A DNA stretch of 16,702 bases, taken from positions 56,203 to 72,904 of the forward strand of contig HF998353.1 in the NCBI GenBank assembly GCA_000433735.1, given 5' to 3'. Below, piece by piece: positions 8,102 through 13,895 of this stretch. Each line of letters opens with the position of its first letter. Positions within the stretch are counted from its first letter, which is position 1. The translations under genes were made by a program, and so were the position numbers. The notes beneath the pieces are model-generated. The model was not told the DNA's origin and searched no databases. It saw nothing but the letters and a program-made list of their open reading frames with translations. The stretch comes from Clostridium sp. CAG:167. Lineage in GTDB: Bacteria; Bacillota; Clostridia; Lachnospirales; Lachnospiraceae.

Positions 8102-8461
8102 TTACCTGCCTTCAAACGCATTCTCATAATGGATCAGTTTTTCTCCTATGATCATCACCACATCAAAACGCATGGGATGCCATTCACTGATACCATGTTC
8201 CATGCAATAAAAACGAGCTCCCAGACGGTTTTTGTTCATCTTCGCATTGGTCACAACACCTCTGGGAGCCTCATAGGCTGCATTTTTCCGATATTTTACT
8301 TCTACAAAGCAAAGACACTCTCCATCCAGTGCGATCAGATCTAACTCCGCCGCCCGGCAGTGATAATTTCTGTCCAGAATCTTATATCCTTTAGATTCCA
8401 GATATCTGGCTGCCATTTCTTCATAAAAAGTGCCTGTTTTTCTTTTATTTTCTCCCTGCAT
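8102..8461 (-). CDS. YraN/UPF0102 family nuclease-fold protein
   Basis: This 119-residue protein matches the YraN (UPF0102) family, which has a Holliday-junction-resolvase-like restriction-endonuclease fold. The biological role is not firmly established. Visible signature: GTFYEEMAARYLESKGYKIL near the N-terminus, then RAAELDLIALD (E39, D41) and LCFVEVKYRK (E54, K56), which together form the presumed E-x-D...E-x-K active site. The usual GE-D form reads AELD here, a small change beside the acidic residue. ATG 8459-8461 has AGGGGGG about 9 nt upstream. It follows the FlhB-like gene by 26 nt and rnhB before that, a nucleic-acid-enzyme neighbourhood common in Firmicutes. Confidence is high for the family, low for any specific function. 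Confidence 0.9.
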   Translation of the reverse strand: MQGENKRKTGTFYEEMAARYLESKGYKILDRNYHCRAAELDLIALDGECLCFVEVKYRKNAAYEAPRGVVTNAKMNKNRLGARFYCMEHGISEWHPMRFDVVMIIGEKLIHYENAFEGR

Positions 8462-8487
8462 CCAAATATCCCCCCTGTTATCCTCTG

Positions 8488-8760
8488 TTATCTTTTGATT
8501 TTTTCCTGTATGCGGTCCATATTATCAACAAATACAAGAACTTCTGCTACCACAGAATACAGTTCCGGTGGTATGTACTCACCAATATCCAGTACAGACA
8601 GAGATCTTGCCAGTTTAGCATCTTTGTGCACCGGCACATCTGACTCTTTTGCCACTTCTACAATCTTGTCCGCCAGATATCCACGGCCGGATGCAACGAC
8701 TTTTGGTGCTTTCTCGCCGGTCTCATACTCCAGTGCTACCGCTGTCTTCTTTTCCTGCAT
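8488..8760 (-). CDS. Stand-alone FlhB cytoplasmic-domain homologue (YlqH type)
   Basis: The 90-residue product aligns by eye with the C-terminal cytoplasmic domain of FlhB/EscU export-switch proteins: AVALEYETGEKAPKVVASG, then GYLADKIVEVAKESDVPV, an LARSL segment, and IPPELYSVVAEVLVFV. It begins just after where FlhB carries its self-cleaving NPTH motif, which is absent, and it has no membrane helices. It is therefore a free cytoplasmic domain, like YlqH of Bacillus subtilis, which also sits near rnhB. Its role is unknown; no flagellar or type III secretion genes are in view. Its start is well supported by AAAGGAGG 6 nt before ATG 8758-8760, which falls in the 12-nt gap and the end of rnhB. 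Confidence 0.9.
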   Translation of the reverse strand: MQEKKTAVALEYETGEKAPKVVASGRGYLADKIVEVAKESDVPVHKDAKLARSLSVLDIGEYIPPELYSVVAEVLVFVDNMDRIQEKIKR

Positions 8761-8772
8761 CCAATTCCTCCT

Positions 8773-9534
8773 TTATTGTTTCACCCAGTTATGGATAAAG
8801 GTGCGCCTGTGGATCGGACATGGACCATATTTCTGCAATGCCTCTCTGTGGTCCGCCGAACCGTATCCTTTATTTTTCTCAAAGCCATATTCCGGATATA
8901 ACTGGGCATATTCTTCCATCAGGTGGTCCCTTGTTACTTTTGCCATAATACTGGCTGCTGCAATGGAAAGACTTCTGGCGTCCCCCTTTATGATCCCAAT
9001 CTGTTTGACTGGTATCTGTGGGATCGTAACAGCATCATTTAACAAAAGATCCGGCACAACATTCAGATCCTTCACTGCCAGCGCCATCGCCTCATAAGTT
9101 GCCTGCAAGATATTAATCTCATCAATCCTTGCCGGAGAACTCATACCAATGCCATAAGAAACTGCTTTCTCCTTAATTATATCGAACAATTCTTCTCTTT
9201 TTTTAGCAGAAACCTGCTTGGAATCATTCAGCCCCGGTATTTTCAGTCCTTTGGGAAGGACCACAGCCCCGGCTACCACAGGGCCTGCAAAAGGTCCCCG
9301 TCCTGCTTCATCGATACCACAGATACATTCATATTCTTTTCCGTACTTTTTCTCAAAGGCAAGCATCATTTCCAGCCGCTCATTTTCTTTTTCACAGGCT
9401 TGCATCTTCTTCTGGCAGGAAAGCAGAAGTTTCTGCACTCCGCTTCTTGGATCGGATTCATATTTTTTCATAAGAGAAGTCCACTCTCCCATGTCTGTCA
9501 TTTCAAATTCCTGCCGGATTTCTTTTATATTCAT
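8773..9534 (-). CDS. rnhB: Ribonuclease HII
   Basis: RNase HII removes RNA from RNA-DNA hybrids and initiates excision of misincorporated ribonucleotides. The 253-residue protein has the Firmicutes-type N-terminal extension (about 70 residues, charged and helical, with a CEKENERLEMML stretch) before the catalytic domain. Active-site residues are visible: CGIDEAGRGPFAGP with Asp75, Glu76 and the GRG loop (78-80), Asp167 in LLNDAV, and Asp203 in KVTRDHLM. The NKGYGSADHREAL and GPCPIHRRTF segments close the fold. ATG 9532-9534 has AAAGGAG 6 nt upstream. No clear promoter is visible in the 40 bases between it and the hairpin behind the pilus operon, so it may rely partly on read-through. First of three closely spaced genes. 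Confidence 0.96.
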   Translation of the reverse strand: MNIKEIRQEFEMTDMGEWTSLMKKYESDPRSGVQKLLLSCQKKMQACEKENERLEMMLAFEKKYGKEYECICGIDEAGRGPFAGPVVAGAVVLPKGLKIPGLNDSKQVSAKKREELFDIIKEKAVSYGIGMSSPARIDEINILQATYEAMALAVKDLNVVPDLLLNDAVTIPQIPVKQIGIIKGDARSLSIAAASIMAKVTRDHLMEEYAQLYPEYGFEKNKGYGSADHREALQKYGPCPIHRRTFIHNWVKQ

Positions 9535-9566
9535 TTGAGTCTCCTTTTATTTCCTTATGTTTTTCC

Positions 9567-9608
9567 AAAGAAAACAGCCGGCCGGCAATGCGGCTGGCTG
9601 CTTTTTTT
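9567..9608 (-). terminator. Bidirectional hairpin terminator after the pilus-like operon
   Basis: The hairpin occupies 9575-9600: on the minus strand five pairs, one A-C mismatch, then four more pairs around a CATTGC loop. It is preceded by seven A and followed by TTTTCTTT (9567-9574). On the plus strand the mismatch becomes a G-U pair and a seven-T run follows (9602-9608), so the same element could also stop plus-strand transcription. It begins 4 bases after the stop at 9613-9615, which marks the end of the upstream operon. Confidence 0.8.
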
Positions 9609-9612
9609 ATGT

Positions 9613-10620
9613 TTACTGCAGATTAAACAAATCTCTGGCTGAGATGGTTATATCTGTATATACTTCTTCACCCTGCACCATAAGGTTTTTCTTAGTATTA
9701 TAAACCCGTCCCTGAGTGTACACACGCAAAATCGTGTATCCATTCTGCCAGTCTTTCAGCTTGTAAGGAACATAGAATGTAACATCTGTGGATACCGGAT
9801 ATCCATCGGCCCACTGTGTACCTTTCTCATCGGCGACCTTCTGCTTGTGAAGGATTGTGGTATCTGAATCTGCATATTCTCTGTATAAAACTTTAGTCAG
9901 ATCCGTCGTTCCCAGTGCTGTAAGCAGGGCCGGTTCATGACTTTCGCAAGCCGAACTGCTGTATTTGTCTTTGCCGGTATCTTCCGGTTTCATAAAGACG
10001 GTTCCAAGTATGGCTCCGGTCTGGTCGTTTACATTGGACACCTTCACTCTGAGATACAATGTATCATTTGTCTTGTACTTGCTGTCCTTATTATAATCAA
10101 TCAAAACATTCACTTCATCCAGACGAGTATATAACTTCTTCTGTTTCAGAACCTGAACCGTCAGCGGTACTACTTTATCATTACTGTTATTCATGATCTT
10201 GTAAATAATATCCAGGGTCTTACTGATAATAGCTTCAGAACCGGATGGCGTGATCAGTGTAGAATGGTTTTCATTGGAATTAGAACCATCACTTACCAGT
10301 GTTACATTCTTCTCATCTTCACCGTCGGTACCGGAATGGTGGGTATATGAAACATCTTCCGCCGTAAAAGGCTGGTTCTGGTTATTGGTATCAAAGAAGT
10401 TGGCGGAATAACCATACTCCACATACTTATCTACCCCAAGATTTGTATTCTGATTTCCACCTAACTCAGCCGGATAGAATGTCAGGGCATTCCACAGATA
10501 ATAACTCTTTTTCTTGTTAAAATCCGAGATACTGTCGGAAGTAGCCAGCGGCCTTACATAATAGCCGGTTGTCTTGGCTGAGTAGTCATTGATACCAGAG
10601 GTAGACTTCAATTTTACTGT
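9613..10620 (-). pseudogene. C-terminal part of DUF5057-like protein, behind in-frame TAG
   Basis: This is the continuation, in the same frame, of the gene upstream, from which it is separated only by one TAG codon. The frame is open for 335 codons (TVKLKSTSGINDYSAKTTGY onward) and ends in TAA at 9613-9615. The final residues ITISARDLFNLQ look like the natural C-terminus of the family. The first start-like codon is TTG at 9-11 bases past the stop (10609-10611). It has no ribosome-binding site at proper spacing; the nearest GGAGG is over 20 nt away. This piece also lacks any membrane anchor. Independent translation is therefore unlikely: it is either a severed fragment or is reached by amber read-through. 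Content is beta-strand-rich and tyrosine-, serine- and asparagine-rich, as for an extracellular domain. Confidence 0.75.
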
Positions 10621-10623
10621 CTA
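10621..10623 (-). other. In-frame TAG interrupting the DUF5057-like gene
   Basis: The minus strand reads ...CCG TAT ATC TAG ACA GTA AAA TTG..., with coding sense unbroken on both sides. A one-base change from CAG (Gln), TGG (Trp), AAG, GAG, TAT/TAC, TTG or TCG would explain it. Among the other stops in the window TAG is used once (16135-16137), where a backup TAA lies two codons further on; the remaining genes end in TAA or TGA. Confidence 0.9.
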
Positions 10624-12771
10624 GATATACGGAAGAATGTCCTCCATAAAACTCCGCTTGACACCATCACTGTGTCTGGCCAGAAGGTCAAACTGGATAC
10701 TGACAAGGTACAGTTTTGCCACATTATTCAAGGCACCATTCATCTGGTAGTTCTGACAGTCCTTTGACATATACATGGTAGTTTCTTTGGACGAGCTGTT
10801 TCCGTCTACACCATTTCGAAGCATACTTCCCACTTTCTGGGTCCACACAAGGGGAAGGTTTTTATTGGTACTGATACGCTTCATGATCTTCACGCACAGA
10901 TCCCATTCCAGATCATTTGTCTCAAAGGTTGGAAAATCTGCTTCCTGATTAAAATCATAATCTTTTTCGCCCATCCAGAATTTATGATACAGCTCATACA
11001 CATTTTTAATATTACTTGTATCTGTCTTGTGGAAGGATGAAATGTATACCATGTCCGCTCTCTCTACCATATCTACTGTAGCACTTGTATCGTCTTTGGA
11101 CATTTTATTCAGTTCATCCGGCGTCACACATACTACCTGAAGATTAAAATTTTTGCAATCCTTCTCATTATTAAACTTAAACAAAGACCGTTTCAGTACT
11201 TCATTAGCTTTCAAGTTATAATAGCAGTAAGTATAATAGGACTTTTTGTCACCCTTGTCATAGTTAAACTCATATGTCTGAATGGATGCGTTGTATTTCA
11301 CAGTATAAACTGTCGTAAATTTAGACTGCATGATCACACGACCATACTTGCTTTCATATACACTGACCGGGATATAATAACCGGTATCCTTATAATACTG
11401 CCAGAAATTATCATTGGACGTCAGTTCTTTTCTGTCTGCAGGAATCTGGGTCACATCCGTTACATATTTCCACTGATTCTGGCTGCTGTCAGAACTTACT
11501 GTCAGTTTGGAAATATTGGCATTTACTACCTGGGACCATTCATCCTGCAGGGCATAATCACCCTTGCCGGCTCCCACATAATAAACATAACCACCATAAA
11601 TCTGGTCTAACACTTCCTTATTTGCTTCTTTGCTGATCTGCCAGTTTTTATCATCTGAAAGTCTGGCTGCCTCTACTGCTTTACCTGTGCTGTCTAAGCG
11701 AAATAAAGAAGGATATTTTACCGCCAGCTGTTCGATGGTCATTTTTTCGTCTTTGACAGACTGATAATCCTCGTCTGCAATGCTTGGCGTACTGATGGTA
11801 TATGAATAATCTTTGGAATCAGTCTTATTTACGCTCCAGTTACCGTAATCTGCTTTTGCTTCATCTGTGATGGCATTTCCCTGATCGTCACTGCCGGCCA
11901 GCACACTCTGATTATCCTCCACCAGATTTGCCGACGAATAATTCCACTGGTTCTGGTTCTGTCTGAAGGTTAATTTATCCGATGTGACCGATTTCTCATA
12001 ATGGACTTCCGAACCTACTGTCTTTTTCTTCTTGGTCCAGTTATATTTATCGGTAAGAGAAATGTCCCGGATGGCTTCTCCTTCTAAGTCTTTCTTAAAA
12101 AGATCCGGATACTTCTTGGCCAGCTGCGGAACGGTCAGATTGTTATAATCATCTTCCGTAATCTGATCACTGTTTAATTTCACAGTATAATATTTACCGG
12201 TGTAGATCATCTTGACAGATTTTTTTTCTTTATCATTTCCCTTGTCTACATCGTCTTCATAACTGTAAATGTCATAATTAAAATCTACCATCCAGTTGCC
12301 AAACAGATCCTTGATATTATAGTTGTCCATGTTCTGCTCTGTGATGGATGCATTTTTCGCCTTGCTGGCATCAATGCCGATCTGCATTACATCAAAGGGA
12401 TATTTATTATTATCAGGATTCAGATAAATCATCTGCTGCATGGCCTTATCCGGCACAATCTCCAGGATAATAAATGGATTGGAATCGGTTCCCTTAGTTC
12501 CTACGCAGGTAGGTACTTTATCATTTAAAGGTGTGGCTCCGGTACCCTGTGAGCCTTTTTTATTACCACCTTCGTCTGTTACAAATACATCGTTGCTGTC
12601 CATTACTTTTACCGGCTCACTGTCTGTGTCTCCGGTATACTGCAGATAAATAGACTCTTCACTATACTTGCCGAATACATGTCCGGTCTTTAACAAAACC
12701 AGTCCCAGAGTACAAACCGCTGTAACCCCAAAGATCCATGCAACTTTACGAGACCATTTTCTTTTTTTCAT
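10621..12771 (-). CDS. Membrane-anchored DUF5057-like surface protein, N-terminal 716 residues
   Basis: The product begins MKKRKWSRKVAWIFG, a basic start followed by one hydrophobic segment (about residues 10-29), so it is an anchored or secreted protein whose bulk lies outside the cell. It does not carry the prepilin cleavage motif. NPFIILEIVPDKAMQQM (98-114) and the later VDMVERADMVYISS (566-579) resemble segments I associate with the DUF5057 family of Clostridia; this is recalled, not searched. Residues 195-278 and 322-436 are related copies of one module. With the downstream fragment the gene would give 1052 residues. ATG 12769-12771 has AGGAGG 9 nt upstream, overlapping the end of the pilin gene before it. 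Last gene of the pilin operon; a pilus-associated adhesin or tip protein is an inference from position only. Confidence 0.75.
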   Translation of the reverse strand: MKKRKWSRKVAWIFGVTAVCTLGLVLLKTGHVFGKYSEESIYLQYTGDTDSEPVKVMDSNDVFVTDEGGNKKGSQGTGATPLNDKVPTCVGTKGTDSNPFIILEIVPDKAMQQMIYLNPDNNKYPFDVMQIGIDASKAKNASITEQNMDNYNIKDLFGNWMVDFNYDIYSYEDDVDKGNDKEKKSVKMIYTGKYYTVKLNSDQITEDDYNNLTVPQLAKKYPDLFKKDLEGEAIRDISLTDKYNWTKKKKTVGSEVHYEKSVTSDKLTFRQNQNQWNYSSANLVEDNQSVLAGSDDQGNAITDEAKADYGNWSVNKTDSKDYSYTISTPSIADEDYQSVKDEKMTIEQLAVKYPSLFRLDSTGKAVEAARLSDDKNWQISKEANKEVLDQIYGGYVYYVGAGKGDYALQDEWSQVVNANISKLTVSSDSSQNQWKYVTDVTQIPADRKELTSNDNFWQYYKDTGYYIPVSVYESKYGRVIMQSKFTTVYTVKYNASIQTYEFNYDKGDKKSYYTYCYYNLKANEVLKRSLFKFNNEKDCKNFNLQVVCVTPDELNKMSKDDTSATVDMVERADMVYISSFHKTDTSNIKNVYELYHKFWMGEKDYDFNQEADFPTFETNDLEWDLCVKIMKRISTNKNLPLVWTQKVGSMLRNGVDGNSSSKETTMYMSKDCQNYQMNGALNNVAKLYLVSIQFDLLARHSDGVKRSFMEDILPYI
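11641..11781 (-). repeat. Protein-level repeat, copy 2 core, in DUF5057-like gene
   Basis: Residues 331-377, IADEDYQSVKDEKMTIEQLA then VKYPSLFRLDSTGKAVEAAR and LSDDKNW, match the first copy with a four-residue insertion near the start. The copies are clearly diverged at residue level, so the duplication is old rather than a recent tandem event. Confidence 0.75.
12034..12162 (-). repeat. Protein-level repeat, copy 1 core, in DUF5057-like gene
   Basis: Residues 204-246 read ITEDDYNNLTVPQLAKKYPD through LFKKDLEGEAIRDISLT and end DKYNW. The second copy at residues 331-377 shares the pattern: acidic-DY, LT/MT, QLA-KYP-LF, D--G-A, L-D, NW. Copy 1 is followed by QNQWNY (273-278), copy 2 by QNQWKY (431-436), so the duplicated unit is larger than this core. 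Confidence 0.75.
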
Positions 12772-12787
12772 GTTTTGTCGCCTCCTA

Positions 12788-13357
12788 TTATTTTCTCAAA
12801 CTGATATCCCTCTGACACTTATAACTTACATCATCTTTTTTCATTTCCAGTTCCACACTAAGCCGGTTTGTGTGGCTGGAAGATGTAACTGACTTTTTCT
12901 CACATTTAAGACTGGATACATTCTCAGCCATTAAATGCTTTTTATCGGCGGCAAAGGATGGGACAAAATGTTCCACATCACTTTCTTGTCCGGCCTCTTT
13001 GGCCAGATCATACTTGGATGCAAAATAAATGTTGCCATCTTTTTCCCAGTAAAAATAAGTATCCGTAGCCGAAACTTTTCTCTCTGCGGTTCCTACATTC
13101 TGCACCGTCTTTTTCACAATGGTAAGGAGTTTTGCTGAATCACTCCAAACGGCACTATCCGCTTCCATGGTATAAGCACTGATATGGTTCATGGCATCTT
13201 TTGCCTGTTCCTGCAGATCCACTCTCTGCTGTGTACGTCTCATAGTAGATGTACAAAATCCCATGATCATCATGATGGCCAACATCACGATGGAAGAAGC
13301 AGCAAGGGCGATCAGCATTTCAACCAGTGAAAAACCCTCTTTACTTTTTTGTTTCAT
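12788..13357 (-). CDS. Prepilin-like protein, PilW/GspJ-type minor pseudopilin
   Basis: The 189-residue product has a textbook class III signal: leader MKQKSKEG (8 residues) cleaved before F, mature FSLVE with Glu5, and a hydrophobic helix (LIALAASSIVMLAIMMIMGF). A prepilin peptidase (PilD/ComC type), not in the window, would process it. The rest, TMRRTQQRVDLQEQAKDAM onward, resembles PilW/GspJ/ComGF-like minor subunits: a long helix, then beta-rich sequence. Cys152 and Cys181 could form a C-terminal disulfide loop. ATG 13355-13357 is preceded by AAGGGGG. It lies 23 nt after the other pilin gene and 16 nt before the DUF5057-like gene, so they are co-transcribed. The subunit class is a by-eye call; the pilin identity is firm. 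Confidence 0.88.
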   Translation of the reverse strand: MKQKSKEGFSLVEMLIALAASSIVMLAIMMIMGFCTSTMRRTQQRVDLQEQAKDAMNHISAYTMEADSAVWSDSAKLLTIVKKTVQNVGTAERKVSATDTYFYWEKDGNIYFASKYDLAKEAGQESDVEHFVPSFAADKKHLMAENVSSLKCEKKSVTSSSHTNRLSVELEMKKDDVSYKCQRDISLRK

Positions 13358-13380
13358 GGTTTATCCCCCTTTTTCCTTCT

Positions 13381-13875
13381 TTAATCAATGAAATGTCTGC
13401 CGGTGTCCTTTACAACGGTAATGGAATACGTTCTGCCATTATCATCGGTAACCGCAATCTTTGACGGCGGTACATATGTGTTGCCACCGTCTGTAACGGT
13501 AGCAAAGGCACCATCCTTTTTGCGGATCGTAAAGGAATACACATCCCCGCTTCCAAGCTCTGTACTGTCTACCTGGATCTTCATATTATCTTTACCGATT
13601 TTATGTCCGGTGTCATCCGGCGTGCAGGAAGCACTTCCGTCGTACTTTATGTAGAAATCACCGTCATATCGGTAAAGATGCATATACGCAGTTGTATTCT
13701 TGGACATATTCAATGTTTTTAATTCTGAGAAAGCGCTGTTTATCTCCCCTGTCATCTTTCTGGCATCCGCCTGGCTGATATAATTCAGACTAAAGGCAGA
13801 AAGTCCCACAAGAATCCCCATGATGGCAATAGTGATAACCAGTTCTATCAGTGAAAATCCATCTTTCTCTCTCAT
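13381..13875 (-). CDS. Prepilin-like protein, GspH/FimT-type
   Basis: From the ATG at 13873-13875 the protein has 164 residues: leader MREKDG, then mature FSLIE with Glu5 and the hydrophobic helix LVITIAIMGILVGLSAFSL, a classic type IV pilin N-terminus. I chose this start because AAGGAGG lies 7 nt upstream and gives the usual short basic leader. An earlier ATG at 13894-13896 overlaps the previous stop (TGATG) and adds only seven residues. The globular part (KMTGEINSAFSELKTLNMSK, then beta-rich sequence with YRYDGDFYIKYDG) suggests a GspH/FimT-like minor pseudopilin; a major pilin is possible but less likely. It has only one cysteine. It follows the PilX-like gene by 20 nt. The stop is TAA. 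Confidence 0.88.
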   Translation of the reverse strand: MREKDGFSLIELVITIAIMGILVGLSAFSLNYISQADARKMTGEINSAFSELKTLNMSKNTTAYMHLYRYDGDFYIKYDGSASCTPDDTGHKIGKDNMKIQVDSTELGSGDVYSFTIRKKDGAFATVTDGGNTYVPPSKIAVTDDNGRTYSITVVKDTGRHFID

Positions 13876-13895
13876 TTTCTGTCCTCCTTCCCGCA

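Noticed and set aside
8488..8760. Evidence for a type III secretion system
   Set aside because: Only the soluble FlhB-like domain is present, and such stand-alone copies are known beside rnhB in Firmicutes without secretion genes.
8360..9097. Plus-strand 245-codon open frame opposite yraN, the FlhB-like gene and rnhB
   Set aside because: It covers three well-conserved minus-strand genes and its translation looks like an antisense reading with no recognisable motif.
10609..10611. Independent gene starting at TTG behind the amber codon
   Set aside because: No ribosome-binding site at proper distance, no anchor or signal, and the frame is exactly continuous with the upstream gene.
10621..10623. 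Selenocysteine or general codon reassignment
   Set aside because: Selenocysteine uses TGA, not TAG. TAG ends the gene at 16135 normally, so genome-wide reassignment is not supported; local read-through stays open.
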